64,000 nucleotides of DNA from Brevundimonas guildfordensis (GCF_014836405.1 NZ_JACSQU010000001.1:1178001-1242000), one strand, 5' to 3'; positions 19,815 through 29,001 are shown, counted from the first letter of the stretch. The notes: generated by a model from the sequence alone, not told the origin. Numbers and translations: made by a program.

Positions 19815-21229
19815 TAACCTTCGACCTCTTCGCCCTTGGCGAGGCGCGAGTTGCGCGACGACCAGACCAGGTAGACGGCCAGGCCGAGCAGGTTCCACAG
19901 CAGGAAATACAGCTGCGTCGAGGTCTTCAGGCTGAAGAAGAAGACGATACAGCCGACGATGGCGACGCCGCCGACCAGCCACCACAGCGGCGCCTTGAAC
20001 TTACGCTCGCGGTTGGGCTCGCGCACGCGCAGCACGATCAGGCTGATCCCCACGGCCATGAAGGCCATCAGGGTGCCGGCGTTGGCCAGCGACGCCAGTT
20101 CGTCCAGGCGCATGATGCCCGCCAGGAAGGCGACGACGATGGCGGTGAAGATCGTCACCACGGTCGGCACGCCGCGATTGGAAATCTTGGCTAGGCGGTT
20201 GGGCAGCAGACCGTCCCGGGCCATGCCCAGGAAGATGCGGCTCTGGCCGAACAGGAAGGCCAGCAGCACGGTCGGAAGGGCGACAACGGCGGCGGCGGCG
20301 ATCCACTGAGCGGCGACGCCCTGGCCCAGGCCGCGCATGATGTGCGCAAGCGGCTCGGGGCTGTCGGCGAAGCTGGCGACCGGAGCGGCGCCGATCGCAG
20401 CGGCGGCGACGGCGATATAGAGGACGGTGCAGACCACCATCGAACCAACGATGCCGATGGCCAGATCGCGCTCGGGCTTCTTGGTCTCTTCAGCCGCCGT
20501 GGCGATGGCGTCGAAGCCGTAGAAGGCGAAGAAGATGATGGCCGCCGCGGCCATGACGCCGGTCTGGACGAAGGGCGCCCCGAAGCCGTGCGGCATGAAG
20601 GGGGTGAAGTTCGCCGCATCGAAGTTCGGAAGCGCGATGGCGACAAAGGCCACCAGGGCGGCGATCTTGATGACCACCAGCACCGCGTTCAGCGTCGCGC
20701 TCTCGCGCGTGCCCATCAGCAGCAGGCCCGTGACGATGGCGATGATGAAGACCGCCGGGAGATTGATCAGCCCGCCTTCGACGTGCGGCCCGACGGTCAG
20801 GGCGAACGGCAGGTCGATCCCCAGCCCCGCCAGGAAGGGTGCCGCATAGCCCGACCAGCCCACGGCGACGGCCGAGACGACGAGCGAATACTCGAGGATC
20901 AGGCTCCACCCCACGACCCAGGCGAAGATCTCGCCCAGAGCGGCATAGGAGTAGGTATAGGCGCTGCCTGAGGCGGGCATGATGGTCGACAGCTCGGCAT
21001 AGGCCAGGGCGGCGCAGGCGCACACCAGACCGGCCAGAGCGAAGCTGATCAGCACCGCCGGACCCGCCAGGCCCGCCCCGACGCCGATCAGGGTCAGGAT
21101 GCCGGTGCCGACGATGGCCCCGACGCCCAGCGCCATGAGGTGCGGCCAGCTTAGGGTCTTCTTGAGCTCCGGCCCCGAGCTCGGGGCCAGCATCGCGTCG
21201 ATCGATCGACGACGGTTCCAGAACGCCAT
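19814..21229 (-). CDS. Amino acid permease (APC superfamily, cationic amino acid transporter type)
   Basis: A 471-residue inner-membrane transporter with about twelve hydrophobic helices. The family signature near the N-terminus is GVGAIVGTGILTLIGVGAGLAGPA, with helix 1 and its broken GTGI segment, followed by LCACAALAYAEL-like sequence in helix 2 and GFDAIATAAEETKKPERDL in the helix 6-7 region, typical of the cationic amino acid transporter and YfnA-like group. The substrate cannot be read from sequence. It is transcribed leftward away from the tRNA-Lys gene and is coupled to the Hpt gene. Confidence 0.88.
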   Translation of the reverse strand: MAFWNRRRSIDAMLAPSSGPELKKTLSWPHLMALGVGAIVGTGILTLIGVGAGLAGPAVLISFALAGLVCACAALAYAELSTIMPASGSAYTYSYAALGEIFAWVVGWSLILEYSLVVSAVAVGWSGYAAPFLAGLGIDLPFALTVGPHVEGGLINLPAVFIIAIVTGLLLMGTRESATLNAVLVVIKIAALVAFVAIALPNFDAANFTPFMPHGFGAPFVQTGVMAAAAIIFFAFYGFDAIATAAEETKKPERDLAIGIVGSMVVCTVLYIAVAAAAIGAAPVASFADSPEPLAHIMRGLGQGVAAQWIAAAAVVALPTVLLAFLFGQSRIFLGMARDGLLPNRLAKISNRGVPTVVTIFTAIVVAFLAGIMRLDELASLANAGTLMAFMAVGISLIVLRVREPNRERKFKAPLWWLVGGVAIVGCIVFFFSLKTSTQLYFLLWNLLGLAVYLVWSSRNSRLAKGEEVEG

Positions 21230-21423
21230 GATGTTTACTCCCCCTCGCCGCGTCTTCCGGCGGCTGATTCAAGCCGCGACCTTAGCGCGCGTTGCAATCA
21301 CGATAAAAGACGCATTTGGCGCTTGCGCCGTCTCATCGCTGCGAGTAATAGGAGCGCCCTTCGCCGAGGTGTTCACGCCGCTGCGAAGGACCGGCGCCTC
21401 ACCAAGGGCGCAGACGACGGTAC

Positions 21424-21499
<76 letters not shown>

Positions 21500-21566
21500 T
21501 CGTCTCTCTAACCTCTTGAAATCGCTAAGAAGGCCCGCAGACATTGGCTTTGCGCGCCGCATGGGT

Positions 21567-21588
21567 TATCCAAAAGTTATCCAAATTT
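21567..21588 (+). repeat. Left arm-type repeat (22 bp)
   Basis: Contains two copies of TATCCAAA in tandem and is identical to 36074-36095 in the same orientation. It sits 57 bases inside the left core site and just before the integrase start. Position and tandem structure suggest integrase or excisionase arm-binding sites; it also overlaps where the integrase promoter should be, so integrase could regulate itself. Confidence 0.75.
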
Positions 21589-21598
21589 GGGGTAGTTG

Positions 21599-23431
21599 AT
21601 GGCGACCAAGAAGGGGCTTGTCCGCCCGCGCCGCAAGGTCGGGGACCAATGGGTTGAGTTGGACGGCCGTACCGCTAACGTCCGTATGGCGGTTCCTGGC
21701 GACGTGCGCGCCATCGTTGCCGCTCTGCCCTCCGATGATCCCCGCCGGGCTCTCTTTGTCCGGGCCGATGGGAAGCCAAAAGTCGAACTGGTTCGGACGA
21801 CGCGGCGACGCGACCAAGACGATGCAGAACGGGTCGGCGCGGCGATCAAGGCAGAATGGAAACGGGCTATCGCGGCGCTCCGCGCGACCGGCAACCCGCA
21901 GGACGTTGCGGCCGTCCTCGCCAGGATCGAGGACTGGCGCGAACGCGCCATCGCCCGCGCCCAAGGCTACGACGTGGACATCGCCATCTTGGACTTCACG
22001 GCGACCATGGAGCGGGCGGCAGACCGCCCTCCCCCGGCACCTGGGCTGGATCATGGCGGGCCGGAGTGGGCGCGATTGTATTTCACGGAACGGCCGCAGA
22101 CGTCGCGGGACGTTACACCACCGCCTGAGACGTTCCGGCGGGTCGAGCGCCTCCGGACTGCTGAGACCGGGGGCGAAGCGTGGCGGGACGTGCAGGGCTT
22201 TGAAGAAACGCTATCGCAGGTGGTCGGGGCCATAGACCACCGAGTCCGCGCCGCCGTGCGCCCGGCCTTCGCCAAAGCGTGGCGCGAGGTGCTGGAAGCC
22301 GAAGAGGTGGAGCGGCGCCTCGCGGCCCGCATCCTCGCGATCATGTCGGACCACGCGACCCCGGCACCGGTGGTTCCGCCCGCGCCAGGGGCCTATGAGG
22401 TGCGCCACGGCGACAGGACCGTGGGCGAATTGTTGGACGCCTACCTTGCGGCGGCGAAGGCCGCGCGGGGCGAGGCGGCGGTCAAGGAGTCCAAGGCGAT
22501 CTTTCGGGCCATCAAGGAGTTCCTGGGCGAGGAAACGCCGGTGCGCGCCGTCAAGCGCGACGACGCCCGGCGGGTGCGCGAAGCGCTCCAGCGGGTCCCG
22601 ACGAACGCAGTCAAACGGTTTGGGACGAACGTGACGTTGTCGGAAGCCATTGAGCGCGCAGACAAGGACGACCTTCCACGACTGACCCACAACAGCGTCA
22701 AAAACTACATGACCAACGCGGCCATGGTCTGGAATTGGGCTATCGACGAACGCGAGGGCTGGGCCGATCTCAACCCGTTCAAAGGACTCGCTGGGGAAGC
22801 GAAAGACAGCGTGAGGCGGCGCGGCTTCCGGGACGCCGAATTGGTCAAGCTGTTCGACCATCTATCTCAGTATAAGGCGCAAGGATTGGCCCGGTTTTGG
22901 GTCCCCGCCCTCGCCCTCAACGGCTGTCGCTTGTCGGAATTGTGCCAGCTTCGGACCACCGACGTTAAGATGCACGGCGATATTGTCTATCTGGACCTAA
23001 GCGAATTCGACGCCGATGGTCGGCGTGATCAAAGCAAGAGCCTCAAGACGCTCAACAGCGAGCGTTTCGTTCCTGTTCACCCGCTCTTGGTCGAGGCTGG
23101 CTTTAAGGATTTCGTCGCCAAGCGCAGGAACGATAAGTCGGAGCGCCTATTTCCTGAAATCGAACCTTACAAAGGGGACTGGTCGCACTACTTTTCGAAA
23201 TGGTTCGGCGAAATGTTGGATGACGTGGTCTCGGATGACCCGGCTATCGTCTTTCACTCGTTCCGCCATGGTCTTCGCCAGCGCGGCCGGACTGCTGGGC
23301 TGTCTCGGGAAATACTCGACGCAATCGGCGGCTGGGCGAAGCGTTCGACGGGCGAGAAATATGGCCTGGACGAAATCGTTGATCTTCACGCGCACAATGC
23401 GCGGATCAGCTTCGGCGCGCTTCACCTGTAG
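21599..23431 (+). CDS. int: Tyrosine recombinase (site-specific integrase)
   Basis: A 610-residue phage-type integrase that joins the element to the tRNA-Lys site. The C-terminal catalytic domain shows Arg444 in NGCRLSELCQL, His553 and Arg556 in HSFRHG, Trp579 in GGWAKRS and the nucleophile Tyr588 in EKYG. The SAM-like core-binding domain is around residues 285-390. The first 270 residues or so are an extra N-terminal region rich in charged residues, longer than in most integrases of about 400 residues. I start at the ATG at 21599, with GGGG upstream; a TTG directly before it is also possible. It sits directly beside attL, as usual for tRNA-targeting elements. Confidence 0.93.
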   Translation: MATKKGLVRPRRKVGDQWVELDGRTANVRMAVPGDVRAIVAALPSDDPRRALFVRADGKPKVELVRTTRRRDQDDAERVGAAIKAEWKRAIAALRATGNPQDVAAVLARIEDWRERAIARAQGYDVDIAILDFTATMERAADRPPPAPGLDHGGPEWARLYFTERPQTSRDVTPPPETFRRVERLRTAETGGEAWRDVQGFEETLSQVVGAIDHRVRAAVRPAFAKAWREVLEAEEVERRLAARILAIMSDHATPAPVVPPAPGAYEVRHGDRTVGELLDAYLAAAKAARGEAAVKESKAIFRAIKEFLGEETPVRAVKRDDARRVREALQRVPTNAVKRFGTNVTLSEAIERADKDDLPRLTHNSVKNYMTNAAMVWNWAIDEREGWADLNPFKGLAGEAKDSVRRRGFRDAELVKLFDHLSQYKAQGLARFWVPALALNGCRLSELCQLRTTDVKMHGDIVYLDLSEFDADGRRDQSKSLKTLNSERFVPVHPLLVEAGFKDFVAKRRNDKSERLFPEIEPYKGDWSHYFSKWFGEMLDDVVSDDPAIVFHSFRHGLRQRGRTAGLSREILDAIGGWAKRSTGEKYGLDEIVDLHAHNARISFGALHL

Positions 23432-23881
23432 CGGACTCCATCCCACTGTCGCGCTTACGACATTGTCTAAGTCAGTATTTAAACGAAACTGTCTTGGAGT
23501 CCAGATCGTCATCGGTCGGGAAGGCGGTCGCAGGCACTTCATTGATACGGAGTCCGCTACCTCAATTTCATCCGGAGTTCCTTGGCGCCGGGTCGGAATT
23601 TGGCAGGGACACCCCGCTTTGGGTCCCTCCGGTCGGATAAATTTTCGTCCCTGGCATGGGGGGGGGGCGCCGGTCAGAACAAGAGGGCGATCACCGCGCT
23701 GGGCATCCTGTTTTCGCTGCCGGCACCCTGGCAAAGAGAATGCCGACGTTCCGAAATGCAACTTGTGATGCTAGGAAGATTCCAAGCCTCTAAAGAGGCA
23801 TGCGACCAAATTTGACGCATGGGTCGAGATGATGTCGCGCGCTCTTGAGTGCGTGACTCCGATCCTGCGTGGGGGACGACT
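23432..23881. other. Non-coding stretch between integrase and mod
   Basis: A 450-base stretch without a convincing gene on either strand; the short open frames have no start signal or domain-like sequence. It holds a run of nine G at 23658-23666, a 38-base segment (23610-23647) that resembles one at 28942-28975 on the far side of the restriction-modification block, and presumably the mod promoter near its right end. Confidence 0.55.
23610..23647 (+). repeat. Left copy of an imperfect direct repeat flanking the R-M block
   Basis: Shares CACCC, GGGTCCC, CGGTCG, AAATTT and CG in the same order and orientation with 28942-28975, with small gaps. The two copies bracket mod, res, the Acb1-like gene and a small gene. 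This may mark the ends of a cargo insertion. The match is by eye and imperfect. Confidence 0.4.
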
Positions 23882-25861
23882 GTGTCAGTGAATGATTTTG
23901 ACAAACTTAGCCGAGAAGACCTCATCCGGCTTCTGACCGAGGAGCGCGAGAGCGACGAAAACGGCATCCGCCTTCGCTACCCCGGCCAAACTCCTCCCTG
24001 GCAGATCATCCGAAAAGTTCAGCCTCGGTCCCAGAAGATCGAGGATAAGCTTTCTGTAGGTTCGGTAGAAGATCAGGCCTGCAACCTTTTAGTGGAGGGC
24101 GAAAATCTTCAGGCGTTGGTCAGCCTGTATAAATATAGAGGCCAGGTTGATCTGGTCATCGCCGATCCGCCCTACAACACGGGCCAAGACTTCCGTTACA
24201 ATGATCGCTGGGATGAAGACCCCAACGATCCAGACCTCGGACGGCTTGTGCCAGCCGATGACGGTTCTCGCCACTCAAAGTGGCTTCGGTTTATGACGCC
24301 CCGTCTCTGGATGATGAAGGAGATGCTGAGACCGGGAGGGGTCATCGCCATATGCATCGACCACCGCGAAATGTTCCGGCTGGGGATGATGCTGGACGAG
24401 ATGTTCGGTGAAGCCAATCGCATTGGCATCATCAACTGGCAGAAGAGTTACGCCCCTCGGAATGATCACAAGCATCTGTCTACGGCAACTGAATACGTCC
24501 TGATCTACGCAAAGGACATTGATCGTTCGAAAACCGGTCTTCTCGCCAGGACTGAGGCGATGGATGCTCGCTACTTCTCGCGTGATGGCGATCCCGAGCC
24601 TTGGAAGCCGGGCGACCTAACTGCGCCCGGCGACAGCACCCATCCGGGTATGGTCTACGCGATCCAGTCTCCCTTCACCGGCCAACTTCACTACCCTTCA
24701 AAGGGCAGGCATTGGGGCTCTGAGAAGCGGCGGATGAAGAGCTGGCTGGAGCAATGGGGTTCCAGTTACGTCGAACGTGATCTCGGGGACGGTCACCCCA
24801 AGGCGTTGGTAATCAAGAGCGCACCGCTGCCCCACGAACGCGAATTCGCCGACGACAACCGTGTGCTGAAGAAGGCGCGCGAGACAGCCCGATCAGTCAT
24901 GGACCGGGGGAACTGGCCAGCCGCCCATTGGCGGGACGACGGCCTCGGCACGTTCGGGCTCAAAAAATATCTCAAGGAGGTCAAACAGGGCATCGTGCCG
25001 ACTACATACTGGTCCGATGACGACTATGATCAGCCGTTTGAGATGGGTGCTACATCTTGGCCCCACGCTGCATCCGGTCATAGCCAAGCTGGTGTAAACG
25101 AACTCTCGGCCATCGTCGGCAAAGGGCACGGCTTCGAAACCGTCAAACCGATGCGGTTGATCAAGAAGATCATCCAAATTTGGTGCCCGCCCAAAGGCAT
25201 TGTGCTCGACCCGTTCGCTGGATCGGGAACGACTGGTCACGCAGTCATGGAGTTGAACGACGAGGCGGGCACTGACCGAAGATTCGTTCTGATCGAACAG
25301 GGACGACCAGAAAAAGGCGATGCCTACGCCCGCAGCCTGACTCAGAAGCGGCTCCAACACGCTATCGAGGGTAAGCGCGTCGTTGACGGCAAGCTAGGCG
25401 TCGTGGCCAAGCCTCTCGCGAGTGGGTTCCGATTCCAGAAACTCATGGCAAAGGTGGATGCCAAAGCAGTCTTGGCCCTTGAGCGCGAAGAGATGATCGA
25501 TCTCCTCCTCACCAGTCATTGGGATCAGGCGGAGAGATCAGCTTCTCACCTTCATCGACTCCCTGCTGGAACGCATAATCATCTGTTCGCAAAGAACTCG
25601 CGCGGCGAAGGTTACTTCCTGGTGTGGAGCGGACCCGAGAATCCGTCTGTGCTGAACCGCGAAGCCTTCCGGTCTATCGTGAAGGAAGCCGAAGCCGAGC
25701 GCCTGTCTTCACCCTTCCACGTCTACGCGCGCATCTCTACTTACGGCGGCCCCAACGTTGAGTTCTATCAGATTCCAAATCGCATCCTGGAAAAGCTGGG
25801 GTTCAACGAAGCTTTGCATACCTACTCGGCCGGGGACGATAACTACGAGGCCCGAGCGTGA
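23882..25861 (+). CDS. Type III-like DNA methyltransferase (Mod)
   Basis: A 659-residue N6-adenine methyltransferase of the beta group, expected to recognise and methylate the target of the restriction system. The catalytic motif DPPYNTG is at residues 95-101 and comes before the AdoMet-binding motif FAGSGTTG at 445-452, the order that defines the beta group; the region between would hold target recognition. Start is the GTG at 23882, preceded by GGGGGA at a good distance; an upstream in-frame GTG at 23849 lacks such a site. It overlaps the helicase gene by GTGA. Its composition is less GC-rich than the chromosomal genes on either side, a sign of separate origin. Confidence 0.87.
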   Translation: MSVNDFDKLSREDLIRLLTEERESDENGIRLRYPGQTPPWQIIRKVQPRSQKIEDKLSVGSVEDQACNLLVEGENLQALVSLYKYRGQVDLVIADPPYNTGQDFRYNDRWDEDPNDPDLGRLVPADDGSRHSKWLRFMTPRLWMMKEMLRPGGVIAICIDHREMFRLGMMLDEMFGEANRIGIINWQKSYAPRNDHKHLSTATEYVLIYAKDIDRSKTGLLARTEAMDARYFSRDGDPEPWKPGDLTAPGDSTHPGMVYAIQSPFTGQLHYPSKGRHWGSEKRRMKSWLEQWGSSYVERDLGDGHPKALVIKSAPLPHEREFADDNRVLKKARETARSVMDRGNWPAAHWRDDGLGTFGLKKYLKEVKQGIVPTTYWSDDDYDQPFEMGATSWPHAASGHSQAGVNELSAIVGKGHGFETVKPMRLIKKIIQIWCPPKGIVLDPFAGSGTTGHAVMELNDEAGTDRRFVLIEQGRPEKGDAYARSLTQKRLQHAIEGKRVVDGKLGVVAKPLASGFRFQKLMAKVDAKAVLALEREEMIDLLLTSHWDQAERSASHLHRLPAGTHNHLFAKNSRGEGYFLVWSGPENPSVLNREAFRSIVKEAEAERLSSPFHVYARISTYGGPNVEFYQIPNRILEKLGFNEALHTYSAGDDNYEARA

Positions 25862-28215
25862 ATTTCGAACTCCTGCCGTTTCAGTCCAAGGCATCGAGCC
25901 AGATAGCGGCGAGGTATGTCCTACTGGCGAGTGATCGGCGTCGCCCGATGGAATACGCGGACTGGCCCACCCCATACTATCAGGCGCTCTCCGCGCTTAC
26001 CGGCGCCGGCAAGACTCCGATCCTCGCCGATGCGGTGGCTCAGATGCGCGCGCACATGTCGCTGGAGCCCGTCGTGCTATGGGTATCGAAAAGCCGAGCG
26101 GTCGTGGATCAAACTCTGGGCAACTTCCGGCCCGGTGGCAAATACGAAGGTCTTGTCGAAGGCTTTGTCGTCTCTCCCCTAGCCGAGGTGCCGAGAGATG
26201 CAATTGGCGACGCTTCCCAGGCTGTTCTCGCTCTCGCCACGGTCGGCAGTTTCAACCAGCAAGATCGCGCCGATGGCTCGCTAAAAGTCCACCAAGTGGC
26301 TCTAGACCATAGCGATGAGTCGCTCTGGGCGAACCTCACCCGGCGTGGTGCCGAGGACGGCCAAGCCCGCAGACCGCTTATCGTGGTCTATGACGAGGGC
26401 CAAAACCTTTCGGACCAGCAGACAGAAATCTTGCTGGAACTGGAGCCAGACGCGATCCTGGTAGCCTCGGCCACTATGCGAACGCCTGCGCGACTGGGGC
26501 AAGTTATCAGCCGTTTGACCCAGAGTGGATGGACGGCACAGCCACTTGAGGACGACGGGTTCTCCGATCCTCAACGGAGCTTGGTAACCGCAATCCGGAG
26601 CGTTGACGCAGTGGAAGCCGGGCTGGTGAAGCGGCAAATCATCCTTGGCGGTTACTCGACCGAAATGGAAACGGCCCTGTCGGACATGATGGCCGAGTTT
26701 CAGGTCGCTGACGAAAAGGCCAAGGTTCTGGAAGCCGGGTTTGCGCCTAAGGCGATCTACGTTTGCCGCACAAACATCACGCAGGACGACGGAACCGCCG
26801 ACGTCATTTCACGCCCGTTCGTTGAACGTAGGGCACCGCCCATTGTCATCTGGCGCTACCTGGTTGAAGTCGCAGGCATCGATCCGGCAGAGATCGCGGT
26901 CTACCTCGACCTTAAAGTTGATCGGAAGAACCATCCGCTGCCCCCAGATTTCAACCTTTTCTCTGGTGGGGAAGATGATTTCGCGGCATTCACCGCAGGC
27001 AACTTCAGGCACATCATTTTCAACCAGTCGCTCCAAGAAGGATGGGACGACCCCAGTTGTTGCTTTGCATATATCGACAAATCGATGGGTTCGGCGATCC
27101 AAGTCGAGCAGGTAATCGGTCGTGTGCTTAGGCAGCCGGGCGCTCGCCACTATCCCGACCCAGACCTGAACACGGCGAACTTTTTCCTCAGGGTCGATGA
27201 TCGCCAGGAGTTCGAAAAGACGCTCAGGGCAGTCCAGGTCAAAATCGCCGCTGAACTTCCGGAAGTGAAGCTGGAGGGTTTTGTGGACGGACGAGAGCGC
27301 GCAAGAGCGCGCCTCGATCCACGGCATCCGATGGACGTTCCAGAAATCCATATCGACGCAGATGAAGCGGTTGAACCGATGGCTGCTGTTGTCGCCACCC
27401 TGCCGGATTATGGCGGCGACAACGTGAACAGCCAGGGACCGGGTGAGCAGGTCAGGGCGGTTCAGGCAATTGGGGACGGATCGAGCGCCACGGTGACGGT
27501 GACTGCGCGCGAGCATTCAAACCGGGTGGTCGCACGCTGGCTGGTCCGGCGAACGATGCAGAGCCTTTATCCCGAAGCGGTCAAAACCATCGACTGGGCC
27601 GATCCCAGGTTCGAAGCACGAGTTGAGATCACCAGCCGCGCGGCGAGCCACCTCCGAAATGAGGCTGAACGGATGGTCGATGCTTACCTAACGAACGCAG
27701 ACTTGGCGTTTGAGGCCAGCAACCCCTATCGTGTCGGCAGTGTGTTGGCGAAGCCGGATCAACTTCGTCGGTTCAAGCACTCAGTGCATGAGGGATACAG
27801 CGATCTCAATGATCTGGAAGTCGAGATTGCAGAAACCATCGACGCGACAGGACTCAGGTGGGCTCGCAACCCTTCCAATGGCGGCTATTCAATTCCGTTG
27901 TTGGAGAAGGGGAGCGGCCGACGATTCTTCCCAGATTTCCTCGTGTGGAAGGATGACCTGATCTACGCGGTCGATCCGAAAGGAAGCCATCTGATCGTCG
28001 ATGACGCCGGGAAAAAGCTTCTGGCGATCCGAGATGAACGTCGGACGAAGCGGGTTATTGTTCGCCTTATTACCGAGGGGCGCTGGAGCCATGAGCCGAT
28101 CAAAAAGCTGAGCGGTTCAGGTTACTCCCTCTGGAAAATCACCAACGCAGGCCAAGTGCGCGCCTCTCACAGCACTTCGGTCGCTGACGTAGTGAAGCGG
28201 GCGCTCGACCTATAG
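25858..28215 (+). CDS. Type III-like restriction subunit (Res), helicase-nuclease
   Basis: A 785-residue superfamily 2 ATPase with a terminal nuclease-like domain. Walker A is TGAGKT with Lys52, the DEAD-box-type motif II is DEGQ at 179-182, and motif VI is QVIGRVLRQ at 418-426. Near the C-terminus PDFLVW (Asp693) and VDPKG (Asp706, Lys708) form a PD-(D/E)xK pattern. Together with Mod this fits a type III restriction enzyme that translocates or slides along DNA and cuts, although it is shorter than the roughly 900-1000 residues of classical Res. It starts with GTG inside the mod stop, so synthesis is coupled. The low GC content matches mod. Confidence 0.83.
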   Translation: MNFELLPFQSKASSQIAARYVLLASDRRRPMEYADWPTPYYQALSALTGAGKTPILADAVAQMRAHMSLEPVVLWVSKSRAVVDQTLGNFRPGGKYEGLVEGFVVSPLAEVPRDAIGDASQAVLALATVGSFNQQDRADGSLKVHQVALDHSDESLWANLTRRGAEDGQARRPLIVVYDEGQNLSDQQTEILLELEPDAILVASATMRTPARLGQVISRLTQSGWTAQPLEDDGFSDPQRSLVTAIRSVDAVEAGLVKRQIILGGYSTEMETALSDMMAEFQVADEKAKVLEAGFAPKAIYVCRTNITQDDGTADVISRPFVERRAPPIVIWRYLVEVAGIDPAEIAVYLDLKVDRKNHPLPPDFNLFSGGEDDFAAFTAGNFRHIIFNQSLQEGWDDPSCCFAYIDKSMGSAIQVEQVIGRVLRQPGARHYPDPDLNTANFFLRVDDRQEFEKTLRAVQVKIAAELPEVKLEGFVDGRERARARLDPRHPMDVPEIHIDADEAVEPMAAVVATLPDYGGDNVNSQGPGEQVRAVQAIGDGSSATVTVTAREHSNRVVARWLVRRTMQSLYPEAVKTIDWADPRFEARVEITSRAASHLRNEAERMVDAYLTNADLAFEASNPYRVGSVLAKPDQLRRFKHSVHEGYSDLNDLEVEIAETIDATGLRWARNPSNGGYSIPLLEKGSGRRFFPDFLVWKDDLIYAVDPKGSHLIVDDAGKKLLAIRDERRTKRVIVRLITEGRWSHEPIKKLSGSGYSLWKITNAGQVRASHSTSVADVVKRALDL

Positions 28216-28614
28216 ACTAAAGCCGTGATCGACCAGTTCCGGCCCCAGGTCGAGCGCCCCGCCATAGGGGCGGACGGCAGCCAGGTCGCGCCCGTCGTCA
28301 GCAGTAAAAGACACGTGCGGCAGATACCGGCGAAATCTCCAATGCGCGCCCGCCGCGAATAGGAGACGGTGGCGCCGCGCCAGGGCGAGCGACACCACCG
28401 CCAGAACTATCAAGCCGCCCATACGGGTCACCGCGCGGGCTGTAGACGGCGGGAGTGTGAGCCCGGCCGGATCGAGGCTGACGCCCTCAGGGAGTCCACC
28501 GGCGACGGTGACGTGCCATGCGGAGGGGCGCAAATCGATGAAGCCTTCGCCGCGCGCCCAGGCGGCGACGTCGGCCGAATTCAGCAGCGGCCGCATGACC
28601 GGCCCGCCGATCAC
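28210..28614 (-). CDS. Stand-alone 2H phosphoesterase, Acb1-like (candidate anti-CBASS)
   Basis: A 134-residue protein with the paired His-x-Thr/Ser motifs of the 2H phosphoesterase fold: HVT at 34-36 and HVS at 100-102. The N-terminal pattern (LLNSADVAAWARGEGF before the first motif), the RRH segment before GAHW, and the ending PYGGALDLGPELVDHGF resemble the Acb1-like domain that phages carry alone or at the end of portal-type proteins. T4 Acb1 degrades the cyclic nucleotides that trigger CBASS defence. The start is the GTG at 28614, which overlaps the stop of the small gene upstream as GTGA. It ends six bases inside the 3' end of res on the other strand. Fold assignment is moderately firm; the anti-defence role is inference from recalled family patterns. 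Confidence 0.6.
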   Translation of the reverse strand: MIGGPVMRPLLNSADVAAWARGEGFIDLRPSAWHVTVAGGLPEGVSLDPAGLTLPPSTARAVTRMGGLIVLAVVSLALARRHRLLFAAGAHWRFRRYLPHVSFTADDGRDLAAVRPYGGALDLGPELVDHGFSL

Positions 28615-28781
28615 TGGAGCGGGATTAGGAAAACCCGGTCATAGCCGTGGCGGCCGTCAACCGTGGGGAAGGCGGCAAAATCCTCCCCCGCGTTCTCGAT
28701 CAGGTCGCGCGCTAATTCGGTGAAGCGGTCAGCTTGGCCGTCGCGGGCTGTCAGCAGCAAACCGTCATCGGTCGCCACCAT
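28611..28781 (-). CDS. Small unknown protein upstream of the Acb1-like gene
   Basis: A 56-residue open frame beginning MVATDDGLLLTARDG and ending GYDRVFLIPLQ. The frame is open a little upstream of the ATG without another standard start. Its stop overlaps the GTG of the Acb1-like gene by four bases, which is the main reason to call it a gene. No Shine-Dalgarno site is obvious and I recognise no domain. It may be the remnant of a longer phage gene whose 5' part was lost. Confidence 0.5.
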   Translation of the reverse strand: MVATDDGLLLTARDGQADRFTELARDLIENAGEDFAAFPTVDGRHGYDRVFLIPLQ

Positions 28782-28941
28782 TTCATAGCTGGGATCGTGG
28801 CACCTTAGACAATCTAGCAGCCTTCCAATGCGCCGATATTACGTCGGTCGCCCAAGCCTCGCAACGTCGCCGGGTGTCGCGGGTGGAAAGCGAAATTAAG
28901 TCCGGGAACGGCTGGCGCCCTTAAGGTAAGCGGAAGCCTAC

Positions 28942-28975
28942 CACCCGTCACGGGTCCCCGGCGGTCGAAATTTCG
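28942..28975 (+). repeat. Right copy of the imperfect direct repeat flanking the R-M block
   Basis: Counterpart of 23610-23647, lying 26 bases downstream of the 3' end of the serine recombinase gene. It is followed by a G/C-rich segment containing GGGGTGTCCC, the reverse complement of GGGACACCCC found at the left copy, so the resemblance extends beyond the aligned part. Confidence 0.4.
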
Positions 28976-29001
28976 GCCGGGGTGTCCCTCCCAGGCGGGG
29001 G

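Noticed and set aside
23582-23815. Possible 77-residue rightward gene between integrase and mod
   Set aside because: No Shine-Dalgarno, it crosses the G9 run and shows no protein-like pattern.
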